From assembly GCA_900544705.1 (NCBI GenBank), contig UQWH01000071.1, positions 1 through 9,044 of the forward strand: 9,044 bases of DNA. Reading direction: 5' to 3'. The position numbers were made by a program, and so were the translations under genes. Under the pieces are notes generated by a model. The model made no database searches and had not been told where the DNA came from. It saw nothing but the letters and a program-made list of their open reading frames with translations. This document shows, piece after piece, positions 1 through 7,741 of this stretch (position 1 is the stretch's first letter; each line of letters starts with the position of its first letter). The stretch comes from an uncultured Eubacteriales bacterium. GTDB taxonomy: Bacteria; Bacillota; Clostridia; Oscillospirales; Oscillospiraceae.

Positions 1-10
1 AGACCATCAC
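1..10 (-). CDS. Possible first codons of a divergent gene (cut by window edge)
   Basis: Read on the minus strand, a strong ribosome binding site AAGGAGG (plus coordinates 19-25) is followed 8 nt later by GTG (8-10), then ATG (5-7). Only three codons fall in the window, so the product cannot be named. Another ATG lies at 15-17, but it is 1 nt from the binding site and is an unlikely start. The support is the binding site plus the promoter-like elements at 50-83. It could equally be a chance purine run. Confidence 0.3.
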
Positions 11-49
11 GAGACATTCCTCCTTGTTTTTGATTGCCTACCTTTCTGA

Positions 50-83
50 TAGGGATTCAGGCACTAAATCCCTAGTATGTCAA
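50..83 (-). promoter_or_regulatory. Candidate minus-strand promoter with overlapping operator-like inverted repeat
   Basis: On the minus strand a perfect TTGACA (plus 78-83) is followed after 17 nt by CTGAAT (plus 55-60), a weak -10. A perfect 8-bp inverted repeat, TAGGGATT (50-57) and AATCCCTA (67-74), lies in the spacer and over the -10, where a repressor would bind. This would drive the possible divergent gene at the left edge. The -10 matches only half the consensus, so the promoter is tentative; the inverted repeat is certain. Confidence 0.3.
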
Positions 84-323
84 TAGGTATTTGAGGAAAG
101 ATTCGGATTTCTGAAAAAGCCTGTCAGAGTTGTTCCAGAGGACAGCCTATCAACTTGCTATGGCCCCTGATGCAGCGCAGAGTCCGGCAAAGGAAGGTCA
201 CGGATGCTGCGATCGATCGCGAGCTGTTTTAAAAAATTTGTAAATTTTAGATAAAATACTGTACTTTTATAAGTCTTTATGGTAGAATAAGGTACATAGA
301 AATCAAGCTAAGGAGGCGGAGAC
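84..323 (+). promoter_or_regulatory. Upstream region of the cas operon, with AT-rich promoter zone
   Basis: No gene was found here. A perfect 12-bp palindrome GCGATCGATCGC lies at 209-220, directly before a sharp switch to AT-rich sequence (226-290) that probably holds the cas promoter. Possible -10 hexamers are TAAAAT (252-257), TATAAG (268-273) and TAGAAT (283-288), but none has a convincing -35 at the right distance, so the start of transcription cannot be fixed. The ribosome binding site AAGGAGG at 310-316 lies 7 nt before the cas3 ATG. CTGTC (121-125) and GACAG (141-145) form a weak further inverted repeat. Confidence 0.45.
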
Positions 324-2459
324 ATGAAGCCGTATCTTGCGCATAGAACGGACGAGAGTTCCCAGCTGCTTGCGGATCATCTGAATTCGGCTGCAAAAAT
401 GGCCGCCGACTTTGCTGCGCCCTTCGGCGCGGCGGACGCGGCGTATTTCTGCGGCCTGATGCACGATATCGGGAAGTATTCCGAGGCTTTCCAGCAGAGA
501 ATCCGCGGCAAAGCGATTCAGGTGGATCATTCCACGGCGGGCACGCTGGAGGCGCAGAAGTGCGGCCAGAGCGCGGCGGCATTCTGCATCGCCGGCCATC
601 ACCGCGGTCTGCCGGATCGCGGCAGCCGGATGGATTCTGCGCAGAGTACGACCCTCCTTGGCAGACTGAAAAGACGTCCCGGCATCGAAATCGAACCATA
701 CGCAGCCTTTCGCGATGAGATCAGCGTGCCCGCCTGCGGTGCGGGGCCTGCGCTGACTTCGCCGGAGGCTGCGTTTTTTTACACGCACATGCTCTATTCC
801 TGCCTCGTGGACGCGGACTGGCTGGATACGGAACGCTTCATGCAGAATGGCACCGTGGACAGAAAATGCGGCGAAGCACTGCCGGTTCTGATGAGGCGGC
901 TGGAGAAGTATGCTGCGAAATGGTGGGATTCCCGCGAAGCGCTGAATCAGCGACGTACGAAGATCCTGCGGCAGCTCATGCAGGCGGGGGAGAAGCCGCA
1001 GGGACTTTATACGCTGACAGTCCCCACAGGCGGCGGCAAGACGGTCAGCTCCATGGCCTTTGCCCTCCGTCATGCGCTGCACAACGGTGCGCGGCGCATC
1101 ATTTATATCATTCCCTACACGAGCATTATTGAGCAGACGCAGGAGATTTTCGAAGATATCTTCGGTGCGGAGAACGTCGTTGCGCACTACGCCAACGTGG
1201 AATATCCGGTGGACGAAAGCGGCGACCTGAGCGAGGTGGACCGCCGGCGCTATCTTGCGGCGGAAAACTGGGACGCGCCGATTATCCTGACCACGGCGGT
1301 GCAGTTTTTCGAATCGCTGTTCGGCAACCGCCCGGCACGCTGCCGGAAGTTGCATAACATTGCCGGAAGCGTTCTGATCTTCGACGAGGCGCAGATGCTG
1401 CCGATCAACGACCTGCGTCCGTGTGTCTGGTCGATCACGGAACTGGTCAGATCCTACGGCTGCACGGCGGTGCTCTGCACAGCGACGCAGCCTTCCCTAC
1501 GCCCGATCATCGAGGACTACCTGCCGGGCGGCGTGCAGGAACTCTGCCCGGATGTGGCGGAGAATTACGAATTCTTCCGCCGGGTGTCCTATCGCTCAGA
1601 GGGGCTGCTCCCGGACGACGAGCTTGCACGGCGGCTGACGGAGGAGCGGGCGGTGCTGTGCGTGGTCAACAGCCGCGCGCAGGCACAGAAGCTCTTTGCG
1701 ATGCTCCCGCCGGAGGGCGCGTACCATCTATCCACGACCATGACGCCTGCACACCGGCGGCGGGTGCTTGCGATCATCAAAGAGCGCCTGAAAATAGGCG
1801 AGGCCTGCCGCGTCATTTCCACCAGCCTGATCGAGGCCGGCGTGGACGTGAATTTCCCCTGCGTGTACCGCGCGGTCGCCGGGCTGGACTCGATCATTCA
1901 GGCGGCTGGGCGCTGCAACCGCGAGGGAAAACCGGGAGGTGAGAAGGGAATCGTCCACATTTTCGATACGGAAACGAAACCGCCGCAGGCACTGGAGCAG
2001 AATATCGCCGCGGCGCGCTATGTGCTGGAACGTTTCCCGGATCCGTCCATGCCGGAGGCGGTGCAGGCGTACTTTGATTTTCTGCTCTATGCACTGAAAG
2101 ATAAAAAAGCGCTGGACGCGAAGGAGAGCCTTCCTCTCATTCGCGGGCAAATGGCGTTTGAAACGGTGGCGAAGCGCTTCCGCCTGATCGACAGCGAAAC
2201 GATCACGGTCTACATCCCGCAGGGGGAAGGAGAACAGCTCGTTGCCCACCTCCGGAAGGACGGGCCGTCGCGCGGTCTGATGCGGCAGCTGGGGCAGTAC
2301 GCCGTGTCGGTCTATCCGTATACTTACCGACAGATGGAGGAGGCGGGCGCGGTGGAACGGATCTCGGAAAATGCGGCCATCCTGCTGCTGATGTCCAATT
2401 ATGACGAAAAGACGGGCCTCAGGCTCTCTCCGGAGGGCGGGGAGGCACTGCTGTATTAA
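324..2459 (+). CDS. cas3: Cas3, type I-C HD nuclease-helicase
   Basis: Cas3 is recruited by target-bound Cascade, unwinds DNA with its ATP-driven helicase and cuts single strands with its HD nuclease. The 711-residue protein has the HD domain first: H19, the H47-D48 pair in GLMHDIGK, D68-H69 and the GHH at 91-93 fit the metal-binding set. A superfamily 2 helicase follows: Walker A TGGGKT (235-240), the DEAQ box (354-357), CTATQP (385-390), STSLIEAGVDVNFP (499-512) and the arginine-finger motif QAAGRCNREG (526-535). All key residues are present, so it looks active. The ATG at 324 has AAGGAGG 7 nt upstream. It is first in the operon, 21 nt before cas5c. Its length is near the low end for I-C Cas3, with no sign of truncation. 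Confidence 0.97.
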   Translation: MKPYLAHRTDESSQLLADHLNSAAKMAADFAAPFGAADAAYFCGLMHDIGKYSEAFQQRIRGKAIQVDHSTAGTLEAQKCGQSAAAFCIAGHHRGLPDRGSRMDSAQSTTLLGRLKRRPGIEIEPYAAFRDEISVPACGAGPALTSPEAAFFYTHMLYSCLVDADWLDTERFMQNGTVDRKCGEALPVLMRRLEKYAAKWWDSREALNQRRTKILRQLMQAGEKPQGLYTLTVPTGGGKTVSSMAFALRHALHNGARRIIYIIPYTSIIEQTQEIFEDIFGAENVVAHYANVEYPVDESGDLSEVDRRRYLAAENWDAPIILTTAVQFFESLFGNRPARCRKLHNIAGSVLIFDEAQMLPINDLRPCVWSITELVRSYGCTAVLCTATQPSLRPIIEDYLPGGVQELCPDVAENYEFFRRVSYRSEGLLPDDELARRLTEERAVLCVVNSRAQAQKLFAMLPPEGAYHLSTTMTPAHRRRVLAIIKERLKIGEACRVISTSLIEAGVDVNFPCVYRAVAGLDSIIQAAGRCNREGKPGGEKGIVHIFDTETKPPQALEQNIAAARYVLERFPDPSMPEAVQAYFDFLLYALKDKKALDAKESLPLIRGQMAFETVAKRFRLIDSETITVYIPQGEGEQLVAHLRKDGPSRGLMRQLGQYAVSVYPYTYRQMEEAGAVERISENAAILLLMSNYDEKTGLRLSPEGGEALLY

Positions 2460-2480
2460 AAGAACGAAAGGAGTGGAAAA

Positions 2481-3137
2481 ATGTCCGTAAAAGTGGAAGT
2501 TTGGGGGGATTACGCCTGCTTTTCCAGACCGGAGCTGAAAACAGAACGAATGAGCTATGACGTGATGACCCCCTCGGCGGCGCGGGGACTGCTGGAGGCG
2601 ATCTACTGGCATCCGGGCCTGCGGTGGGTCATAGACAGGATCTACGTGATGCAGCCCATCCGGTTCACCGGGATCCGGCGCAATGAGGTCAAGAGCAAGA
2701 TTTCTGCGGACAACGTAAGGTCGGCCATGTCCGGCGGAAAGCAGGAGGTGTATCTGTGTACCTCGGAGGACATCCAGCAGCGCGCCGCGACGGTTTTGCA
2801 GGATGTCCGGTATGTGATCGAGGCGCATTTTGTCATGACGGATCAAGCGGCGCCGTCGGACAATGCGGGGAAATTCTGCGACATTATGCGCAGACGGCTG
2901 GAAAAAGGGCAGTGCTATCATCAGCCCTGCTTCGGCGTGCGGGAGTTCCCGGCACAATTCCGCCTCTGGCCGGGCGGAGAGATCCAGACAACGGGGGAAA
3001 CCCGTGACATGGGACTGATGCTCTATGATATGGATTACTCTGATCTTCGGAACATCACGCCCATGTTCTTCCGCGCTGCACTGGAAAATGGGGTGCTGAA
3101 CGTGCCCGCACCGGAAAGTCCGGAGGTGCTGAGATGA
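2481..3137 (+). CDS. cas5c: Cas5c (Cas5d), crRNA-processing Cascade subunit
   Basis: In type I-C, which lacks Cas6, Cas5c cuts the array transcript at the base of each repeat hairpin and stays bound to the 5' handle of the crRNA. The 218-residue protein starts MSVKVEVWGDYACFSRPELK and has the family block SYDVMTPSAARGLLEAIYW (25-43), then the RYVIEAHF segment (110-117). From memory of the Bacillus halodurans enzyme, its catalytic residues are a tyrosine and a Lys-His pair. Y42 and H116 here look like the tyrosine and histidine, while the lysine position appears to be alanine (A115), as I recall in some other Cas5c proteins. The start has GAAAGGAG 7 nt upstream. Its TGA overlaps the cas8c ATG by 4 nt (ATGA), pointing to coupled translation. 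Confidence 0.96.
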   Translation: MSVKVEVWGDYACFSRPELKTERMSYDVMTPSAARGLLEAIYWHPGLRWVIDRIYVMQPIRFTGIRRNEVKSKISADNVRSAMSGGKQEVYLCTSEDIQQRAATVLQDVRYVIEAHFVMTDQAAPSDNAGKFCDIMRRRLEKGQCYHQPCFGVREFPAQFRLWPGGEIQTTGETRDMGLMLYDMDYSDLRNITPMFFRAALENGVLNVPAPESPEVLR

Positions 3138-4852
3138 TTCTACAGGCTTTGACCGCCTATTACGAGGCGCTTCGTGCGCGCGGCGAGATCGGAGAGATCG
3201 GCTGGGCGGAAACGCGCGTGCAGTATGCGCTGGAGCTGGACGCGGCAGGACAGTTGCTGCGTATTCTGCCCTTGGAGTCTGCGGACGAAAAGGGAAAAGC
3301 GATCATGCGGCATCTGGAGCTTCCGGCGCCGGTGAAGCGCACCTCCGGTGTGAATGCAAATTTCCTCTGGGACAACAGTGCGTATCTGCTCGGCATCGAC
3401 GGCAAGGGGAAGCCGGAACGCACGAAACAGTGCTTTGCCGCGGCGAAAGAGCTGCATTTGAAGCTGCTGTCCGATTTGGATGACCCGGCAGCACGGGCGA
3501 TCTGTGCATTTTTCCGGACATGGGAGCCGGAAAACGCCATGGTGCATCCCACCGTCGCGGAGGTGGCGGACAAGCTCCTTGCGGGTGCGAATCTGACCTT
3601 CTGGTTTGATGGGCGGCTGGCGAAGGAATCCGCTGCGATCCGCCGGCGCTGGCAGGAGTACTACGACACGCCGCCCGAAGGGGAGAAAATGCGTTGCCTG
3701 GTCACGGGGGAGCTCGTTGTGCCGGAGGATGTTCACCCGGCAATCAAGCGTGTCTACGGTGCGCAGTCCTCGGGCGCGGCGCTGGTTTCTTTCAACGGAG
3801 ATGCCTTCTGCTCCTACGGACGAGTGCAGAATCAGAATGCGCCGGTCGGGCGCTATGCTGCCTTCACCTATACTGCGGCGCTGAACCGCCTGCTTTCGGA
3901 CAGCAATCACTGCCGCAGAATGGGAGATACGACCGTCGTATTCTGGGCGGAGGATGCCGAGCCGCAGTATCAGGATTTCTTCGGCCTTGCGATCGACGGC
4001 GGAAACGTCGTGACGGATGACGACCTGCGCAGTGTGATGAACGCGCTGGCGCAGGGGAGGGACTGCGACTGGAATGCTCTGCCGCTGCATCCGGATAACC
4101 GATTCTATGTGCTGGGCCTTGCGCCCAATGCTGCGCGTCTGTCGGTGCGCTTCTTTCTGCAAAACGATTTCGGTGCCTTTGTCCGGCATTTCAAGGAGCA
4201 TTTTGACCGGCTGGAGATCGTCCGGTGGAAAAATGACAAGGAAACGGAGCTTCCGCTCTGGAAGCTCCTGCGTGAAACCGTCAACCAGAATTCCCGCGAC
4301 AAAACACCCTCGCCGCAGATGGCGGGCGACGTTCTGCGCTCGATCTTTAGCGGCGGGCGCTATCCCGCGACCCTCTACCAGAGCACCGTGCTGCGGCTCC
4401 TTGCTGAACACAATGTCAGCCGTGGAAAAGCTGCGATCATTAAGGCGTATCTTCTGAGAAATTCGAGAAATGAAAAGAACAAGGAGGCTTTGACTGTGGA
4501 ACTGAACGACCAGACAACCTATCTGCCCTATCTTCTGGGACGGCTGTTCGCCGTGCTGGAGAACATTCAATCCGCCGCCAATCCCGGCATCAATACGACG
4601 ATCAAGGATAAGTATCTCACCTCCGCCTGCGAAACGCCGTCCGTTGTTTTTCCGACGCTTCTGAAACTGGCGGAGAAGCACCTGCGCAAGATCAACGGCG
4701 GTACGAAAGGTGACTGTGAAAAGCAGCTTCGTGAGCTGACCGGCAAGATCACGGAGAGTTTCCCCAAACACCTGAATTTGGACGATCAGGGCATTTTCAT
4801 GCTCGGCTATTATCATCAGCCACAGGAGCGCTGCGGCAAAAAGAAAAATTGA
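3134..4852 (+). CDS. cas8c: Cas8c (Csd1), large subunit of I-C Cascade
   Basis: Cas8c is the large subunit that recognises the PAM (usually TTC in I-C) and helps open the target DNA for Cas3. The 572-residue length fits the Csd1 family. Typical blocks include the N-terminal MILQALTAYYEAL, the VNANFLWDNSAYLLGID region near residue 75-90, and the conserved stretch from about residue 395 to 445 (SPQMAGDVLRSIFSGGRYP, then LLRNSRN). The start overlaps the cas5c stop by 4 nt and has CGGAGGT 6 nt upstream. The 3' part carries a second translation start for Cas11c, described separately. The stop at 4850-4852 runs directly into the ribosome binding site of cas7c. Confidence 0.96.
   Translation: MILQALTAYYEALRARGEIGEIGWAETRVQYALELDAAGQLLRILPLESADEKGKAIMRHLELPAPVKRTSGVNANFLWDNSAYLLGIDGKGKPERTKQCFAAAKELHLKLLSDLDDPAARAICAFFRTWEPENAMVHPTVAEVADKLLAGANLTFWFDGRLAKESAAIRRRWQEYYDTPPEGEKMRCLVTGELVVPEDVHPAIKRVYGAQSSGAALVSFNGDAFCSYGRVQNQNAPVGRYAAFTYTAALNRLLSDSNHCRRMGDTTVVFWAEDAEPQYQDFFGLAIDGGNVVTDDDLRSVMNALAQGRDCDWNALPLHPDNRFYVLGLAPNAARLSVRFFLQNDFGAFVRHFKEHFDRLEIVRWKNDKETELPLWKLLRETVNQNSRDKTPSPQMAGDVLRSIFSGGRYPATLYQSTVLRLLAEHNVSRGKAAIIKAYLLRNSRNEKNKEALTVELNDQTTYLPYLLGRLFAVLENIQSAANPGINTTIKDKYLTSACETPSVVFPTLLKLAEKHLRKINGGTKGDCEKQLRELTGKITESFPKHLNLDDQGIFMLGYYHQPQERCGKKKN
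4496..4852 (+). CDS. cas11c: Cas11c, small subunit translated from an internal GTG of cas8c
   Basis: In I-C systems the small Cascade subunit is made from an internal start near the 3' end of cas8c; this is established for characterised I-C systems. Here a perfect AAGGAGG (4481-4487) is followed, 8 nt later, by a GTG (4496-4498) in the cas8c frame at codon 455. The product would be 118 residues starting (M)ELNDQTTYLPYLLGRLFAVL, which is about the expected size, and it shares the cas8c stop. It is largely helical and basic toward its end (ERCGKKKN). Small subunits line the belly of Cascade and hold the non-target strand and R-loop. The site is seen in the sequence; its use is inferred from the family. 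A TTG at 4490 is too close to the binding site to be preferred. Confidence 0.8.
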   Translation: MELNDQTTYLPYLLGRLFAVLENIQSAANPGINTTIKDKYLTSACETPSVVFPTLLKLAEKHLRKINGGTKGDCEKQLRELTGKITESFPKHLNLDDQGIFMLGYYHQPQERCGKKKN

Positions 4853-4865
4853 GGAGGAAGAAAAG

Positions 4866-5753
4866 ATGTTTGAAAACGCCATTAAAAACCGCTATGAATT
4901 TGTGATCCTTTACGATGTGGAAAACGGCAACCCCAACGGCGACCCGGACGCGGGCAATATGCCGCGCATCGACCCGGAAACAAACCTCGGCCTCGTCACG
5001 GACGTCTGCCTGAAACGCAAGATCCGCAACTATGTGGAAGCGGTCAAGGAAGGGGAGGCGGGCTACCGCATCTATATCAAGGACAATGTCCCGCTCAACC
5101 GCTCCGATCTGGAAGCGTATAATAAATTTGGGGTAGATCCCAAGAAGGACAAGCCGAAAAAGGATGAAACGCTAGATGAGAAGATCCGCGACTTCATGTG
5201 CAGCGAGTTCTATGACATCCGCACCTTCGGCGCAGTGATGACGACGTTTGTCAAGGAAGCACTGAACTGCGGACAGGTGCGCGGGCCGGTGCAGCTTGGC
5301 TTCTCCCGCTCGATCGACCCGGTCATCCCGCAGGAGATCACGATCACCCGTGTGGCGATCGCGACGGAGGATGACGCCAAGAAAAAGAACACGGAAATGG
5401 GAAAAAAGTACATCATTCCCTATGGCCTCTATCGCTGCGAGGGCTACATTTCGGCCAATCTCGCACGAAAGACCACCGGCTTCTCCGAGGAGGATTTACA
5501 GCTTCTCTGGCAGGCGATCCTGAATATGTTCGAAATGGATCATTCTGCGGCGCGCGGTAATATGGCGGTGCGCGAGCTGATCGTGTTCAAGCATGATTCC
5601 GAATTCGGCAATGCGCCTGCATGGAAGCTCTTTGACTGCGTCAAGGTCCACCGCCGGGAAGGGGTCGAGGTCGCGCGCGCCTATACCGACTACGAGGTAG
5701 AGGTGAACGAAGCGGCAGTTCCGGAGGGCGTCACGGTGCAGCGTATGGGGTAA
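4866..5753 (+). CDS. cas7c: Cas7c (Csd2), backbone subunit of I-C Cascade
   Basis: Several copies of Cas7c coat the spacer part of the crRNA and form the filament of Cascade. The 295-residue protein has the Csd2 signature near its N-terminus: ILYDVENGNPNGDPDAGNMP at about 14-33, followed by RIDPETNLGLVTDVCLKRKI. The motif DIRTFGAVM (residues 117-125) is also typical. The ATG has AGGAGG (4852-4857) 8 nt upstream, overlapping the cas8c stop. It ends at TAA 5751-5753. The next gene begins 23 nt later if cas4 uses TTG, or overlaps this stop if it uses the ACG at 5753. Confidence 0.97.
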   Translation: MFENAIKNRYEFVILYDVENGNPNGDPDAGNMPRIDPETNLGLVTDVCLKRKIRNYVEAVKEGEAGYRIYIKDNVPLNRSDLEAYNKFGVDPKKDKPKKDETLDEKIRDFMCSEFYDIRTFGAVMTTFVKEALNCGQVRGPVQLGFSRSIDPVIPQEITITRVAIATEDDAKKKNTEMGKKYIIPYGLYRCEGYISANLARKTTGFSEEDLQLLWQAILNMFEMDHSAARGNMAVRELIVFKHDSEFGNAPAWKLFDCVKVHRREGVEVARAYTDYEVEVNEAAVPEGVTVQRMG

Positions 5754-5776
5754 CGGAATACTGCGAGGAGGACTTC

Positions 5777-6415
5777 TTGCAGCTCTCCGGCCTACAGCAT
5801 TTCCTGTTCTGCCGCCGCCAGTGGGCGCTGATCCATGTGGAAGCGCAGTGGCAGGAGAATTTCTGGACGACGGACGGCACAATTCTGCACGAAAGAACGC
5901 ACAACGAGGCGCTGCACGAAAAGCGGGGCGATCTTGTGACCGTCCGCGGTGTGCGGGTCTTTTCGCGGAGGCTCGGCGTGTCCGGTCAGTGCGATGTGCT
6001 GGAGCTTCGCCGTGATGAAGCGGGCGTTCCGCTGCCAGGCCGTGAGGGCAAGTGGCTTGCCTACCCGGTCGAGTACAAGCGCGGCGAGCCCAAGGAGGAT
6101 AACTGCGATGCGGCGCAGCTTTGCGGGCAGGCGATGTGTCTGGAAGAAATGCTCTGCTGCGAGATTCCGGAAGGCGCCCTTTTCTACGGAGAAACGCGGC
6201 GGCGCGAGCGTGTCCGCTTTACACCGGAGCTGCGCGAGGAGGTGCGAAGCGCGCTCGCGCAGATGCACGAGCTCTACCGGCGCGGCAGAACCCCGCAGGT
6301 CAGGCGGAGCAAACGCTGCAATGCCTGCTCCCTCCGGGAGCTGTGCCTGCCGGAGCTCGGCAGAACGCCGACGGTCGCGGACTACCTCGCTGAGCACATG
6401 GGGGATATGCCATGA
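5777..6415 (+). CDS. cas4: Cas4, Fe-S RecB-like nuclease of adaptation
   Basis: Cas4 trims prespacers next to a PAM and sets their orientation for Cas1-Cas2. The 212-residue form has the RecB-like residues H38, D73 (GQCD), E99-x-K101 (VEYKRGEPK) and Q114, and four cysteines for an iron-sulfur cluster: C12 (FCRRQWALIH) and C181, C184, C190 (CNACSLRELC). The only standard start is TTG at 5777, with AGGAGG at 5766-5771, 5 nt upstream. However, the in-frame codons before it read TEYCEEDFLQLSG, like the usual I-C Cas4 N-terminus (M-E-Y...E-E-D-F-L). The ACG at 5753, where ATG would be expected, may be a mutated or rare start giving 220 residues. The stop overlaps cas1 by 4 nt. Confidence 0.93.
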   Translation: MQLSGLQHFLFCRRQWALIHVEAQWQENFWTTDGTILHERTHNEALHEKRGDLVTVRGVRVFSRRLGVSGQCDVLELRRDEAGVPLPGREGKWLAYPVEYKRGEPKEDNCDAAQLCGQAMCLEEMLCCEIPEGALFYGETRRRERVRFTPELREEVRSALAQMHELYRRGRTPQVRRSKRCNACSLRELCLPELGRTPTVADYLAEHMGDMP

Positions 6416-7443
6416 AAAAACTGCTCAACACACTGTTTGTTCTGACGGAGGACAGTTATCTCACACTCGATGGTGAGAATGTGGTGATCCGGCGCGGTGA
6501 TGCGGAAGCGGGGCGCTTTCCTCTGCATACACTGGAGGGCATCAGCACCTTTGCCTATCCGGGTGCGAGCCCGGCGCTGATGGGCGCCTGCGCCCGCCGC
6601 GGCGTGCAGCTCAGCTTTTTCACGCCCAACGGGAGATTTTTAGCCAGAGTGTGCGGCGAGTCCAACGGGAATGTCCTTTTGCGCCGTACGCAGTATCGCG
6701 TCGCCGATGAGGCGGAGCAGTATTGTAAAATTGCTTCCAATATGATATTCGGGAAGCTCTACAATGCAAGGTGGTGCATCGGCCGCACCCTGCGGGATCA
6801 TGCGCTCCGGGTCGATGCCGATCGCCTGACGGCAGCCTGTGGAACGCTGCGCGCCGCCATGGAGTCTGCGTTGAAAGCACAAGACCCGGAACGTCTGCGC
6901 GGGATAGAGGGCGATGCTGCTGCGGCGTATTTCGCCGTGTTTGATGAAATGATTCTGGGAGATCGGGAAATCTTCTGCTTCCGCGGCAGAAGCCGAAGAC
7001 CTCCGTTGGACCCGGTCAACGCGCTGCTTTCCTTCGCCTACGCGCTGCTGAGCAATGACTGCGCCGCAGCGCTCGGGGGTGTTGGACTGGATTCCTATGT
7101 CGGCTTTCTGCACCGCGACCGGCCGGGGCGTGCTTCTCTCGCATTGGATTTGATGGAAGAACTGCGGCCGAGCCTGGCCGACCGCTTTGTGCTGACCTGC
7201 ATTAACAATCGCGTGGTCGGTCGGCGGGATTTTCAGCAGGAGGACAGCGGGGCGGTCATTCTGACGGATGACGGCCGCCGGCGCTTCATTCAGGCGTGGC
7301 AGGCGCGCAAGCGCGAAACGATTACGCATCCTTATCTCAAGGAAAAGGTGCAGTGGGGCTTGGTGCCGCATGTGCAGGCGTTGCTCCTCGCCAGATGCCT
7401 GCGCGGCGATCTGGACGGTTATCCGCCGTTTTTATGGAAGTAG
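6412..7443 (+). CDS. cas1: Cas1, spacer integrase
   Basis: Cas1 forms the integrase complex with Cas2 and joins new spacers at the leader end of the array. The 343-residue protein has the N-terminal beta domain (LLNTLFVLTEDSYLTLDGEN) and the helical catalytic domain. The metal-binding residues fit E166 (RGIEGDAA), H234 (GFLHRDRPGR) and the acidic pair D246/E249 in SLALDLMEELRP. The sequence PLDPVNALLSFAYALL (198-213) is a family hallmark. The ATG overlaps the cas4 TGA (ATGA); upstream there is only a weak GGGGGA at 6400-6405, so coupling to cas4 probably matters. All expected catalytic residues are present. Confidence 0.97.
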   Translation: MKKLLNTLFVLTEDSYLTLDGENVVIRRGDAEAGRFPLHTLEGISTFAYPGASPALMGACARRGVQLSFFTPNGRFLARVCGESNGNVLLRRTQYRVADEAEQYCKIASNMIFGKLYNARWCIGRTLRDHALRVDADRLTAACGTLRAAMESALKAQDPERLRGIEGDAAAAYFAVFDEMILGDREIFCFRGRSRRPPLDPVNALLSFAYALLSNDCAAALGGVGLDSYVGFLHRDRPGRASLALDLMEELRPSLADRFVLTCINNRVVGRRDFQQEDSGAVILTDDGRRRFIQAWQARKRETITHPYLKEKVQWGLVPHVQALLLARCLRGDLDGYPPFLWK

Positions 7444-7450
7444 GTGCGGT

Positions 7451-7741
7451 ATGCTTGTACTGATCAGCTACGATGTCAGCACACAGGATGCCGCGGGACG
7501 ACGGAGACTGCGGTTGATTGCGAAGCAGTGCGTCAATTATGGGCAGCGCGTGCAGAACAGCGTGTTTGAGTGCCTGCTCGACGCGGCGCAGCTTCGCGCG
7601 CTGCAGGCAAAGCTCTGCGGCATCATGGACAAGGAAAAGGACAGTCTGCGGTTCTATAATCTCGGAGACCGCTATCAGACGCGAATTGAACACTTTGGCG
7701 CAAAGCCGGGATATGACCCCTCGGAAACCCTGATTCTCTAG
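7451..7741 (+). CDS. cas2: Cas2, structural partner of Cas1
   Basis: Cas2 is the small ferredoxin-fold dimer that bridges two Cas1 dimers during spacer integration. The ATG at 7451 gives 96 residues, the usual Cas2 size, starting MLVLISYDVSTQDAAGRRRL with the conserved Asp at position 8 after the first beta strand. The segment NYGQRVQNSVFECLL (29-43) is typical of Cas2 and the end, GYDPSETLIL, fits I-C members. The same frame is open further upstream into cas1 (back to an ATG at 7268), but that longer form has no family support. The gap from cas1 is 7 nt and the binding site is weak (TAGGTG, overlapping the cas1 stop), so translation is probably coupled. Confidence 0.96.
   Translation: MLVLISYDVSTQDAAGRRRLRLIAKQCVNYGQRVQNSVFECLLDAAQLRALQAKLCGIMDKEKDSLRFYNLGDRYQTRIEHFGAKPGYDPSETLIL

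Noticed and set aside
209..220. Palindrome GCGATCGATCGC as a terminator of an upstream gene
   Set aside because: It has no loop, and the run of only four T follows after five more bases (GAGCTG between). It is better read as a possible protein-binding palindrome.
303..4882. Long minus-strand open frames opposite cas3, cas5c and cas8c (about 350, 409 and 580 codons)
   Set aside because: They are antisense shadows caused by GC-rich codon positions. The + strand genes have full family motifs, binding sites and operon spacing; the antisense translations look like nothing known.
7268..7450. Longer cas2 with a 61-residue N-terminal extension inside cas1
   Set aside because: Cas2 proteins start at the MLVLISYDVS strand. 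The extension is the shifted frame of the cas1 end and carries no family residues.
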